A stretch of 64,000 nucleotides of DNA, from the NCBI GenBank assembly GCA_017165825.1, contig CM029368.1, positions 27,638,038 to 27,702,037 of the forward strand. Reading direction: 5' to 3'. Position 1 is the stretch's first letter. Every line of letters starts with the position of its first letter. The position numbers and the translations under genes were made by a program. Of this stretch, positions 34,130 through 48,732 are shown in pieces. Origin of the DNA: Hepsetus odoe (Eukaryota; Chordata; Actinopteri; Characiformes; Hepsetidae). The notes under the pieces were generated by a model. The model was not told the DNA's origin. It was given only the letters and a program-made list of their open reading frames with translations, and searched no databases.

Positions 34130-37100
34130 CTAGAACTCTGCAAACTCCTTTCCGCATTTTTCTGTGAATGAGACTCGGATTTCCTCTTCCTCGTAATCGT
34201 CGAAGTTGCTGGTGTCTCCGGGACCTTTACACTTGGGGATGAAGGGAGCTTCCACCTGAAAGACAGACGGACACAAACGCACATTGCAGGGCTCTGGTTA
34301 TCCTGATTACTGACAGAACTGGAAAATAATTAAACAATCCGAACAGAAGCCACAAGGTTTATTTAGTTCGAAAGTAATCAAAGTCTAAAGGCGTACTGAA
34401 CAGCCTGGGGTGGTACAGTACTAATCCTAATCCTCAACCATCTGTACCTTGGTTGAGTTCCCATGTTTGTTCCCCATCACACAACAGAACTGCGACAGTA
34501 GGAGTGTTTCTCTGGAGGCTGTGTGCCGGTCACATGATTTGACTCATGACTCTAGTGTTCACTACAGACACTAACATCAGAGGAGCTCTTTTACCTTTAA
34601 CCGGTCATTTGGATTTATGTGACTAGCCCCAACTGTGTGGTTTCAAAGGTTTTGCTTAACCAACCAGTGGTCTGCACCATTCATGGTTACACTTGCTATG
34701 AAAATAAGGGGATCCAACTATTACATTGGAAATGATCCAGATATCTTCCCCTCAAAAGCGCCTGTATACTTGTGCTATTCAGAAAGTTAGCCAAGTGGAA
34801 AAAATCCAGGGGGCATTTTAAAACTTTTCAGAATAACCACTCTGCTTTAGAAACCCAAGTGTCTTGTCCAATCAAATATATCTGGTACCTAAGCAGTACA
34901 ACGGACATTGAAAATCAATGCACTAGCGCTCCTTTCCCAAGGCTAATGCTGGGGAAGACAGTATTTCTAAAAGAAGTGTTCATTAACTCACGTTGTAAAG
35001 GCTCAATCAACTCACGTCACATCACTCTCACCTTTCTCTGATAGATGGCAATCCAGTCAGTGGTGGCAAACCACTTGTGGCCCTTGATGTCATTGACACC
35101 ATTCTTGAGGTTGCCGAAACGCTTAGTCAGGTCCACCTGCAGCAGATTTCGCAGCAGGTCCTTCAGGTCCGAGCTAAAGTGGGAGGGGAAGCGCACCTAC
35201 GGGGGAAAAAAAAGTAGGAGATGTACGCTCAGAGTAGGGAGAGCAAGGAAATCATAGCCGTTTTTCACCAACAGGGACTGTGTCTCGAACCAGTTAAGGA
35301 TTGTTAGAGCCATGTTGGTATTTGGCGAACCAACCTGCATTTTTACCAGTTTGGCTCAGGACCAGTGCAATCAAAGATGTGTCATCAATGGAAGCAAACA
35401 AGGATTTAAAAAAAAAACAAAGAAACAAACAAAAAAAAACTATTATTTCAACGGCTCCAACTGCAAGGCTGGGAACAGACCTCTCAGGTTCCGAACCAGT
35501 TTATTTTAGCTTTAAATTCTCAAAACGCTAAAAAATTTGGTGTTCAAACCAGAACGGACTCAGTTCCCTGTTGGTGGAAACATTCCTCCAATCATTGGAG
35601 GAGAATTCAGGAAAGGAGGTGCAGGACATGCCATGATATTGGTTGCTTCTTTAGTTACAGCCTGCAGCTATGGAGTTAAGTGAAAGTAACAGTCATTGTG
35701 AAACACGAAAAAATGCAGTGACAGGGACGTTACCTTGCTCAAGGGTAACTCAGGGAAACCTACTGGTCTGGAATTCTAACCCATGATCTTCCAATCCTGG
35801 AGCCTAGTCCTTTAGCATTAGGTCACCTAGCTGCTATGAGATTAAGGTGTCCACAAACTCTACCAAGTCTAAATCACACTGTCACCCAAGGCCACTTAAT
35901 GTTGTGTGGTTTCTGACACTGAATGACACAGTTTCAATAAAACCAACAAAAAGAATGGATGCAACTGGCCCCATGCAGATAGATAGAGTGCAGGATTCCT
36001 CTAGTTGCTCAGCTTTGTGACACACTGCGTTATTGTCTCAATTACATCTTTGGGATAAAAGGACATGTGAATTTGATTTTTCTCAGATCAGCTTTAAGCT
36101 GCCAGTTAATGACCAAGTTATACTGCATCAATACAGACTATTGATTATCCAAGCCCTGCAGGACAGCTGTCATACTGCATAAACTGCTGGTGTTCCAGAG
36201 CAACTCAGGAGTGATGAACAACATTAGGAGCCTGTTCTTCCCCTCCACTCACCTTGCCAGAGACAATCTTCTCATAGATCTGAATGGGCTGATCAGCAAA
36301 GAAAGGGGGATAGCCAGCCGCCATCTCATAAATCAGAACCCCCAGAGCCCACCAGTCAACCGCTTTATTATAACCCTGAGAAAGAAAGAGTGTTGGGAAA
36401 TTATAGCAATGCAACACAACCTAAAACCTCACAGTCGATGCACTCTCACACCTTCAACAAGCCCTAGTATGAGTAATAAGCATGAGAGTGTCATGTTACA
36501 TCATCCATCAGTGTGAAGAGCTGGTTATTCATGGTTTATGAATGAAATCAGTGGCAGGTACGCACTTTACTGAGGATAATTTCTGGCGCCAGGTACTCAG
36601 GAGTCCCACAAAGCGTCCAGGTCCGGCCCTTAACACGCTTGGCAAATCCGAAATCCGTTACCTGCGAAAAGGGAGTAGAGAAGTGATCTAAACAAGTCCA
36701 AATTCCCTCCACCTTTTATAGACTGCAGTTTATAATACAAACCACATCTTTACAAAAACACCAACGCAAACTTGTCTCTCTGATGGGTGTGGAAGCTCTA
36801 AAAACTCACATTTTCAACTGAGTTACATGCAGGTAATTCAGTGGTTCCTTATCTTTTAGATTAAATACATATTTAATCTGATGTTTCTTTTTTTTCTTCT
36901 GAGAACCATCCTTAAAATATGAACACCCTTACAATGGGTTTTCCCCCCTTCAACGTCAACAGCGGCTTATAAGTACATTTTTTCCACAAAGAGCACAAGC
37001 TTTGTTTCACGGGAAGTTGCACAGCAGTGTGTCACCACAACCAACTGGGGCCCAGCCATTTTCTACACCCTCAGCTTACAGTTAGATGTGCAGAAAAAGA

Positions 37101-40100
37101 AGGGAACCCAGGATGGTGGACTCATTCAGTTTGATCAAATTTATTGGGACGAGGTGCAAGGTGTCAGCATGCTGATAGGGACTGTCTGACTTTAGGCTTA
37201 GGACCTAAAAAAGCAGTCTGTTTGCCTGTGCACCTTGGGAAACAGTAAATAATACTCTTTTATATGTTACATTTTGGTTCTACTGTAATGAAAACTTTGA
37301 TTTTGCCTTTTTTGGGATGCTTTGTTCAGTGAAGTGCTGGAACTCCATCCATGAGCTCCAGATGAGTTAGTGATGGAGAACTAATCATCTAACAACAATA
37401 CCTAACCACAATGATCCTCTAGTGTCTGAATGCACCCATTTCCAATTCCAACTCCAAAGCCAATTCCAACAACTAGTCTAAAGACTTCACAGAAGAATGC
37501 ATTTTGTACTGCAGCAAAAGGGAAGACATTTCTATCAACGCCCCAGATTTCATAAGTATTTTGGAGATACAGTGTATAAGATGGTTTTAGGCCCAGTGCA
37601 CAGTTTAGTGTCCTTAAAGTATAAACAGAAAGAACAGCTAATGTGCTAATCTGAGGTAAAAACCTCAGGACTGGAGAAAAGAACTGGAAAATCTTTAGAT
37701 TAACTCATAAGATCCTTAACCGGCTATCTGTGTTAATTTTCAAATTGGCGATCGGGATGAAAAACATTTTGCCATGAACTTGATTTGATTGCAATTTATA
37801 AGCAGACCATCCTAAAAACTGCTGTTAATTCTCCACAAGAGGGAGTGATTAACACACAGGTGTGTGCAGCACATCATTCTTTCACAGGAAGCTTGCTGGT
37901 ACAAATGCCAAATAGATATTCACATTTTTGTTCCCAGATAAGACATTTTTGTTACCAATCATCGATAAAATAATTGCAGCACTAATTTTCATCTGTCTGT
38001 GTGGTTGCATATGAGAACTTGGACTGGCCCAACATGTCAGTGTTTGATTGTGGTGGGTGTTTGTTCTGAAAGGCGAAGTGATGCTCTGTACTCTGTACTC
38101 TGTACTCTGTATGTGTGTGTGTGTGTGTGTATACCTGTATATAGCCCTGCTGGTCTATCAGCAGATTCTCAGGCTTCAGATCTCGATAGATGAGGTCAAG
38201 TGAGTGAAGGTATTCAAAGGTCAGAACTATCTGGGCAGCATAGAACCGAGCATGAGGCTCACTACAAAGAGAGTAAAAATGAACAGAGACAGCACTTTAA
38301 CACTGCTGATGCATAAAATTCACAATACATTTAACAACCTGAGCGGCAGCATTCAGATAAGTACTTAGACATAAGGCATCTGGTTTACTGACAGAGAGAA
38401 CACTGTGCTTTAAGCCTTCAGAATTTTTCACATTTTCAGAGATTACAATATTTTGAAAAATGCATCGAATCTCTTGAAACACTGAAAAAATAGTAATGTT
38501 AATGATAATTAGGAGACGGATATTTAAGAAAACTCAAGAGATTCAATTATCACTCTATAAAGATCCAAATTCTAGGTCTCCAGGTCAAAAATTCAAGGTT
38601 TTCTAAAGCTGCTGGGAGCAAAGCTGTGATACGTGTTGTTTAAAACTCACCTGAACCTGCCGATTCTCCTCAAATGAGAGAACATTTCCCCTCCAGGAAC
38701 ATACTCCATTACCATATACAGATTAGTATTATCCTGAGGAAATGAGACAAAAAGGCACAAAGGGAAAAATTTAAGCCCACGGTTCATTGATGACATTATC
38801 TAATACACAAACAAACAACAGACTCAAACCTTGAAGGAGTGCTCCAACCGTACGAGAAAGGGGAAGCTGACAGCTTGCAGGATGCGTTTTTCATTTAGTG
38901 TGTGTTCTATCTGTTTCAGCTTGACCACCTAAAAGGAAGCAAACCAATAATCAGGTACATGCGCTTAGTCTAATTTCCCACCCTTGACTCACGGCCCTCC
39001 ATTTTCTTGAAGAGCGAAAGCAGCTCACCTTCTGTTTGTCGAGAATCTTCATGGCAAAGTGCTGGCCCGTTTCTTTGTGCTTTACTAGCATGACTCGCCC
39101 GAAGGAGCCGGTGCCCAGCGTCTTCAGCCTTTCGAACTGGTCCAGAGACGCAGTGTTCTGTAAGAAGGAAGGGGAAAAAAAAAAGTCACAGGGTGATAAA
39201 AATCAAACAATAATGTTACTAACAAACCTTAAAATGTTCTAGGCCTAAAGAAAATGAAGTTTGAAAAGCAGGAAATCTGAACATTTTTATAAAAATTTCA
39301 TTATTTTTAGTGTAAGCATAAATATACATTACCTTCTATACTTGCTACGCATTATCTGAACTCAAAACAAACTTTATAACAACGAACGAGTTAAACGAGT
39401 AACATTTTAGTGACGACGCCACCCGTCAAGGGCGTATATTAGGCATCAAGTGAACATTCTGTTTTTAAGGTTAAGTTTGGAGGAAAGCTGGAAACGAAGA
39501 TCTGACCAGCTCTGGCATGAGCCAGATTGTGATGGCGGGATACTGGGTCAGAACATCTCCAAGTTATGAAGGGTGAACCAGGTGTGCAGCAGACACTACC
39601 AAACAAAAAGCGGTCTAAAGGGGCACCAAAGAGGCTTTCATGGTTGCTGGGAGTGAAAGCCAGCCCATCTCATGCAAACACAAAGAAAAGCTGCACCGTG
39701 AATTGCTAAAAAAGGTTAATGCTGCCCATGATCTGTGTGTCAGGACACACTGCAAAGCTGTGCGCTGCATATGGGGACGCATATTGGCCAGAGTGCACAT
39801 GCAACACCATTCAAATGAGTGTGGGTGGGGAAGGTGGCCTTGCCTGATGAAACATGAACCATGTTTTCTCAACGAGTTTGTGCTGCTTACACGAGGAAAA
39901 GATGGCAGAAAGCATGGTGGGGAAATTGGGCAAGTGTGGCAGATCCTCTGGACAACGACCTGGAGAGAAATCTTAGCTCCTAGCATTCATGTGGATTTTA
40001 CTTTGACACGTAGCACCTACCTAAACACCAACTACAAGCCTTCATGGCAACAATATTTAGCAAAATCTCTCTTTCAGTCTACCATGCCACACTGAAAAAC

Positions 40101-43100
40101 TGTTCAGGAATGGTGTGATAACCTTGAAAGAGAGTTGCTGGGAGATCAACGGAGTGCCAGATATCAGAGCTCCCTTTCAGAGGGTCAGGTGGAGCATCAT
40201 TTGACAAATAAAAAAAAATTGAGCTCAGAACTGGTGGGATGAAAAGCAGCACCCAAAATATAGTTAGTAGTTAGTAGATGGTGGGTTTAACACAAACACA
40301 CACACCCTGTGTGTCCAGAAGGGGGCTCACAATCTTCATTATCCATAAAGACGATGAAAATACACTAATGTAAAAGAAGTTCATGTTCCCACTATTTTTT
40401 TTCCAGCCACAAGTGGATCTTCCAAGCCTGGCCAGCAGTAGGTAAACTTAGAAAACAGCTCCCAAATGTATAATCCAGCATAGTTGTAGAGCAGCAATGA
40501 TCAATGTATAAAAAAATGACAAATAAGAAAATAAGGCTAGAAGTTTTGCAATCAATCACAAAAGTAAAACAAAACAAACAAATTAATAAAAAATTAAAAA
40601 ATGTAATGTTTGCTACAGAGTCTGATTTACCTGTGCTGGATTCTCCCATTTCTTAAGGAAATCTTCTTTGGCTTTAGCAAGAAACTCCTTCACTGTCAAC
40701 GACAAAAACAACAACAAAATCAGCTGTGACAGATAAATGAATTAGAAAACGAAGAAGACTTTTTGGAAAACACACCGTGGTCCACACTTTATATAATACA
40801 TTTATGCACAGAAGAGTCAATTCTACAGAGTGAAAGAAAAACCAGTGAAAACAGTAGCAGGTTTTGCTAGTAGGATAAATGACTGTGGATGTCCGTTTTG
40901 CACTTTTTCTTACATTCCTTGTTATACTCTCATGATTAATGCCAAGCATGTAACACTGGATTTTTGGCCAGGTTAGCACATGAAGGCTCACGTTTAGAAG
41001 CAGCTTCAGCAGATTTGTGCAATTCATTAAATATTTGAAAAATGAGCCAAACAGGAACCCGACACTTGAGCGTTGAGGCCAAAAGTAATATATTAGACTT
41101 TTAAATTTGAGTGAAATCTGCTTTGCCAACGGTAATCTAAAGTGGACACGGCCAGTTCTGTATTCTTTCCATCCATCAAGCACCAGTAACCTGTTAGCTG
41201 CTTTATGATTCGGGTTCAGGATGTTTTTACATTTTTTTAAAGAACAACCATAACCTAAAATGTGCATTAGTTCATACATTTTGAATATGGACACTGAGCT
41301 ACCAAAAAACAAAAAAACAAAAACAGTGTTTGTTTTGGGGATTTTTTGTGATCATGAAAATAAGTATATTTAAATTTAAGTCAGGGATTCAGTCAGAACA
41401 GATGTAATCTGCATCCATTTTAAGTCATGAACTGACACACACACACACACGTATCAATAAAATCACGAGACCTAAACTTTGTCTATATGGTGGAGTCCTA
41501 GTGGGCTCTCACTCACACTTCTGGTCGGTTCCCCTGTGAGTTCCAGCCTATGGCCATCTCTGTCTCTGATTTCCACCGCTGTTAAAACCAAATCGACTGG
41601 GCTTATGTTATCTAACGCTTCCTGTTCCCACCACAAGAGCGCACAGTCAAATCAATTGCAGCTGGCACCGAGAGTGCAGTGTGTCCACAGCAAAGCACAA
41701 TCAAAGTCTAGAACGGCCTAAAACAAATCAGAATTAGTATTTAGTAATGGGGTACCTGCCATGAACATACACAAACACAGGAAGTAAACAGATTTCTGAC
41801 CTCAAGATGATCAGTCTTAGATCTTTAGCACTTAAGTGGAGTCGCAGACATTTAAAAAGGCCGCTAGACAAAGCTAAGATGTCATGAAACCTCAATTTTC
41901 ACCAAAATCAAAGATTTTTTTAAGCATGATTCTGAATTTTATATTATATATATATATAGAGATATATATATATATATATAGATATATATATATATATATA
42001 TATATATGGAAATAAATAAATATATACAGATAGACTACTTACAACAAAAACAGGTCAAGCTTTTAAAAATGGATTTCTTCACTTGGTTTCGGGGTCTTTA
42101 CACAACCCCAGAGATAAAATATTGAAAAATATAATGTTGTTATATTATAGAACATGTATATAAACTTAACTCTGGACCAAAAAACCCCACATCTTCCCTG
42201 CAAAGAACAAAAATACATGCATACATGCATAAACGCACCCCTCCCTTATATTTACTGGGCTAATGGCTGTGTGGGAACGTTCCAGCAGGCTCTTCCCCAC
42301 TCCTCTCCTCCGATGCCGTGTCCCCTCGCTCAAAAGGACCCTCAGGGGAGCCGACCGTCGCAGCACACTGCAAACCTTCCAGTGTGGGAGAGTTAACGGG
42401 AGTTATGCAGGGCCTGAGCGCTACACAACGAATCTCCCTCTGCTCTTCGGCCTGCGCGCAAAAACTGGTGCACTGCAGGTAAGCACACTTCCTGCCGTGC
42501 ACAAACTCAAAAACACTGACGTTTTTACACTCAGACTGAAAGCGCAAGTCGCTATAAGCAGAAGGGGTAAATTAAGCTGCCTATCTCTAACTGTCCACCC
42601 GTAGTTCTTCACACGTGAAGTTTCCAGACATCTGCAGACTTGTGGTTGTTCTTATTTTATAATCTGTTCTAAAAACAACTGACAGTGCATACAGAGATGT
42701 TTCAATATGAACCAATATTTAATTATGCATATCAAACTCCACAAGAGCAGAAAGTTTTGGGCAAAATAATTAAGCAGGCAGATTCAGATTCTAGTAAAAT
42801 AGGAAAAATCCCACTAGCTGAACCAGCTTTAAGGGAGGGTGGTGATAATGCCAAGACCCTTTCACAATAAAATTCACCACAATATTTCATCCAAACATCA
42901 TTCCCTCAAATAAACCTTTTACAAAACACAGGAGCACACTGAAAAGCAACAAGAAATGTGCTTGCTGTAGCTGTTTGTAGATTTGGTACTGTGATAATGC
43001 ATCACAACAGTAACATATCTTCAGATTTACCAGGTGGATGGTTGAATACAACATTATGGTACCATTAAGGTATGGTACCTGCTGCAGTCCACTATTATCT

Positions 43101-44365
43101 TTCACTCAGACCATCATCAGAGCTTCATCCAAACTACCCTGCTCCTAAGCGCCGACTCTCTGGACTGTGCCTCTCCCTCCCTCAAAACTCTCGCCGCCTC
43201 TCATTTAGACACACATTCAGTTCAGACAGAGCTGCGCGCTTGCATTTCTACTCCATTCAGATAAGAGCAACAGGAGCCAAGGGAATGAGGGGGAAAGAAC
43301 AAAGTTCATCCAGCAAACTCTGGGGGAAAAAAGAGCCTCGAGGAAACACAGCAACGCAGAAAAAAACAATGTATTAGTTATAAATTTGTAGAGTTTCACC
43401 CACTTCTTAAAATGGTTCTCAATAACCGCTGCTAATATTAATTCAAATGTTTTCAAAATGCTCATATAAATAATTGATTTAGCTTATATTTAGTAAATTA
43501 TTAAAATTAAACAACTTTATTAAATAAAACATAACCTGCAATGCAAAACTGATTATTATTATTATTATTCTTCATGATTAATAACCAACATTAAAGCCAT
43601 CAGCCTTGATTTTCCCACATTAGCTCTGTTACTTAACAGAACACTTCGTTCAAAAGTAAAATCCTTTATTATAATGTTAAGCCTCACAGCACTTGCAATG
43701 CATTAAAATTCACACAATTATAAATCTATTGCTGAAAACCTCTGACCAGAGAAGTGTTGCGAATACAGGAGTAGATGGAAGCCTTTCACAAACAGCCCTG
43801 ACGGGAGTGAACTGTTTGCCCATTAAGGGAACGATGCTGATTTTTTAAACTAGCATCTCTTCCAGCAAGCAGTCTTGACTTACGAAGGGAATTTGCTCCC
43901 TTACCGTCCACCAGCACCGTGGGACCGTCCGGCCCAGTCACTGCTGGCTCGGCAGCACGTGAGGACGACTCCCTCTTCCCTCCGTGCCTCCTGGAGCTCT
44001 TACGGTCACACATCGGCACGGCCCACGCACTTTCCCCTGCTCCTCCTCGTCCTCACACAACTGGCCTCATGGCCCTGTGGCCTGGCAGCCTGGTACTGAT
44101 CCGTGCTTGAACTGAAAGGAACGTCCGATTCAGCCTTTATATCCAAGTTGCGATGCTGAACCTCCCGCTTTGCGCTTTAGCAGATCCTTTCTCGCTCTAT
44201 GCAGGCAATTGAGGAAAATAAGCCACTCTCTCTTGGCCACTGCAGGTCTATACAGACATTACCCGGGAAGATCAATCAGACCCATGCTCCGTTTGTATCA
44301 ATATTTATTCTGAGCGCACACACAGAGTCTGGTCGCTCAGTCATGTAGGACGCATAAGTCAGAGA

Positions 44366-44411
<46 letters not shown>

Positions 44412-47400
44412 ACACACTACCACATTGATCGCAACAGGGGCCTGTGCAAAAAGGGGAGTGGCAAAAACCATAACGCTGAAGATCATTTCCAATAAAACAA
44501 TAACATGGTAAACTCTCAACGAGCGCAGAGATGCTGCTGTCATTCTTTCATCGGTGTGGGAGCTAAAGAGCATTAAGGAAGGGTGACTATTTGGGGAAAA
44601 GCTTCACAATAAAGTGCGTGTTCTCCTGCTGTCACTTGCACTCAGAGCTGTCACTGTTCCCCAGTTGACAGAGATCACGATCGATCACTCGGATCAATCA
44701 GCAGAGCCCCGGGCTGCTGAGCCCCACCATGACGCAAACCAACAGGGTCAGCCTGGGGTGCACTGACCATGAATTTAGTCAGGCATCAGATAGCCAGTGC
44801 CCTTATACACAAACACAAGTATATATGCTTATTTGCCTGAGGCAAGGCTTTTCAGCCTGTTGCAGAGAAAGAGAGCGATGCTAAAGAGCACAAGAAACAT
44901 GCAGAATGACAGAAGACCGAACGACAAAAAAAAAAGGGGGGGGGGGCGGGGGACAAGACTCTTTTGTCCTCTTTGACAGACTAAAATTTAGCAAAACAGT
45001 AAAATGATAAAGAACATATAAACGATGCTCTATATGTGAGAGCAAGCGAGAGAGTGTGATACACAAACATTACATTTACATTTACGGCATTTAGCAGACG
45101 CTCTTATCCAGAGCGATTTATATGTCCTAATTACATGTCCTGGAGCAACTCAGGGTTAAGGGTCTTGCTCAGGGACCCAGTGATGGTAGTGCTAGAGGTG
45201 GGATTTGAACCGGGGACCTCTTGATCCAGGGGTCCGTAGGCAAGTACCCTACCACTAGACCACCACCACCCTTTGAAAGGAAGAGGGACCCATTAAAAAG
45301 AAAGAGTAAGCAACCGTAAGTCACTCCCCATTTTCCTTAAATTATTACCGCCTTAATTACTGAAGCCCAGCCCAGGAATACTTTCTATCCAGCTTCATGT
45401 CCCTGCAGATCTGTCCAGCTGATGTTTTTGTAAAAACTAGTAATATTGCACATCTGGGTTGTCTAAGGAGTGTCATGGCATTTAACATGTATCATTAGGA
45501 ACTACACGGAACTAAGCCTCTCGATAGGATGGTTTTGGACATTTTCACTAACTAACAGTCACCAGTTTGATAAACAGAATGCATTTTCACCTGCTGGGAT
45601 TCAATAGAGAGCAGTAGACAGCAATGTTCATTTACTCGAGCTCAAGCTTGGTCATCATTTGGGGATTCTAAGCTATGAAAACAAAAAGCAAACAAGCTAA
45701 ATAAAGCAATTTGGATATTTTAGGCTTACACTTCAAAACAATTTCAATTTTTGATCACAAACGCTGTCTGCTTGTTAGCATTTTGCTTTGTTTTTGCTTT
45801 TTGGATGCAGCTTAAGTCACCCAGCTGCAACAAACATCATTGTAAAGGGAAACAACTGTTGAAAATAATTGTTAACGGCTCAAATAAGTGGGATCAGGGG
45901 ATTATGTGATAATTAGGACAGGCCTAGTGGGACGGCATCAGTGAAGTGGTCATCAGTGAAGTAGCCCTGTCCCTTTAAGGGGAGTTCAGGAAGTGAAGGG
46001 CAGACAAATAATAAAACAGACGCTGTTATGCAAGCCGGCGTGGACTGTAACCCAAAGGGTTATTTATAGACACTGTAAAAGCTCCACCTTGTCGGCATGT
46101 CAAATCACAGGCCGAATGGTCACAAACAACAGGCAGAACAATGTTACAGGGTGTGAAGTAATTTGGGGATATTTAAATTACAAATAGGGGAGGTCAGATG
46201 TGCTCCGCTTTACTGGTTACAGCTTTTAGTTCCAGTTCACAACGGGGGTGGATCAAGGCCTTAGGGACTAAAGACGGCACTGATTCTGAACAAGTTATCC
46301 GTGTTGGGGTGATATCAGCACATAATGCTAGATGAGAAAATGGAAAAAAAAAAAAAAAAAAAAAAACTGATCCAGTACTATTAAACATCTAACCTGCATA
46401 GTGCACAGTGTTGTCACGTATTTCTTAAACTATGAGGATTCAATATTAGCAGTCATCAGAAAAGAAAAGTGTTTGGGACAGTTGTGTTTGTCAGCGTGTG
46501 TCAAGAGTAGCTTTAGAGAAAGAAATGTATCCACTTATCTTTCACACGAAGTGAGGTATTAGTTTCAAGACTGAGGTTTTCAAACTATCAGAATTCATAT
46601 CTCGCACGGCAGAAGCGAAAAAGCTTCTGCAAGATTTAAAAAAAGCAAATAAATAATCAATTGAATCAAGTTAATTTCCCTCAAAAGCTTAAATCATGTC
46701 AAACTTCATAAAATAATCCGTGATAATTGAAATTTCTTTAATCAAGAAGCGAAATGTTTCACATGCATTGAAAGTAAAATCAACAAACCCAGATATGAAA
46801 CATGAATTGCAATTTATCATCACATCATCATTAAACGTAAAGTACGACTGGTTAAATGTCTTTATGCGGTAATACAGTTTGGTGGCTAAAAATAAAACTG
46901 AAAGACAACACTACTCTCAGTAGCCTATGGTTGACCTTTCTAACACCAGCCAGTAATAGGATTTAAAAAATAAAAATCTGAACTTTAATTTGAGCAAATT
47001 ATGTTTATCATGACATCAGAACCTTATTGATAACTACTTTAAAAGAAAAAAAAATGCTGGCATCAGTTGATGGTATAGATTTGATTGGCATTCCGTGGCG
47101 TATTTAGGTGTTGATGGGCTTACAGCACCAAAATATCCAGATTTTTACTTTAAAAATTCTATGCAATGCTGCTACAGGTGGATGTTGTTCAGGTGGACCA
47201 CTGAATTATGAATGCCTGTATTGGCTAACTCTGGAGCTCTTTTTGTCACAAAGTGGGTGGTTTGGGGAAAATTAATGAATGACTTTTTTTTTTTACCCCA
47301 AAGCTTGAACTAAGGTCTTAGTTCAGTTCTACAGGGGGGTCAGACCTTGAAAACACAGGCAGGCAGAATGCAGAAGTGAGCAAAGAGCAGCAGTGGGGAG

Positions 47401-48682
47401 ACCACAAAAGCAGGACACACTGACAGGTCTCCGGGGAGACACACATACAGCCTCCCTGGAACTCCTGAATGACGCAGCCAACACCAGGCAACAGAGCAAA
47501 CAGTAGACGGTGAATAAAAAGGGCTTTGTGTGCATGTGTTGGCAGAGCCACATCAGTGCACTGAGCCTTCAGAGCAAAATATATAAAAAAATAAATAAAT
47601 AAACAAAAACCGATCTAATCGCAATCTCCACAACAGCTCCAAAAACTCCAGCTTAAAAGCACATTTCCAGCAGCAACTTTCCATGAATTATCAAAGGATG
47701 GGGGGGGAAATAGGCTGCTAAATTGCCAAAGGAGAGGCCAGCTTTAAACATTACAGTCATGCAAGCACTGGGGAACTGGAAGTTGAGATCTTAATCTTAC
47801 ATGGGGCTCCTCCCACAGTCCCACCCTATCCCGAGTCACCTCAGCCACTTAGCTATGGTGTCGGGCTCCACCCCATCAGCTGGCCGCTCAAATTCAGCCA
47901 CTCACTGGAGACGAAGGCCTCTGGCTCATCCTGGGCCTGGTAGCGGCCGCCCTCCCCACCGTCAGAGTCGCCGAGGCAGGGTCCCGCCCGCTGGAACAGC
48001 CTCTCTGCCAATCGCTGCAGCACCGACATGCTCAGGTCGTTGTTCGGCGAGGCCAGGAGGAATCTAACTTTGGCAGAACTTGAGCTTCACATCTAAAAAG
48101 GACTCAAACGATACCGCTCAGGCGATAGGCTTTCCTCTTGTGCTGGAGCAGTCTCGACTCCACTGCTGTTTCCAGTGCAGGGCAGGGCCTGGCCGTCACA
48201 GCCCCTCCACTTCCTGTCCTGGTCTACACCGTTCCCCCCCCCCCCCCCCTGCTCTTTCCTGTGGGGCGATGGTTCCCTGAGGCAGCTTCAAGTAACTGCT
48301 TCTAATGTACTGATGCTTCCAAAAGGAGAGGCACCTTCACCCTTCCCTGTCCTCCCTTCTCCACCACAAAATGGGCAGACATGTCGTCCGCTTCGTCTGA
48401 GCCTGCAATAGAAAGTGACCACCCCCCTCCAGCCGGTGGCTCTAAGCATGGCAATGCACCTGTCTCTGGAGATCAGCGCGGGCCACTAGCGAGGAGGCTA
48501 AGTACATGAAGCATGCTATGGGGAGGAACCCTCCCAAGTCAAGTCATCAGTGGGTCAAAGCTTGGCATCCAGCCTGACCTTTATGCTCCTCTACACTAAA
48601 GCTCTTGTCAAGCCAATCAAAACTCACTTATAACACAAGCCAAAGGGCAGGAGCTGAAAAAACAGTTTAGTGTAGAGATTAT

Positions 48683-48732
<50 letters not shown>

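Noticed and set aside
42260..42604. Overlapping plus and minus frames of about 100 codons, with a GTAAGC donor on the plus strand
   Set aside because: No homology, no matching acceptor or phase partner on the plus strand; antisense to prkaca intron 1.
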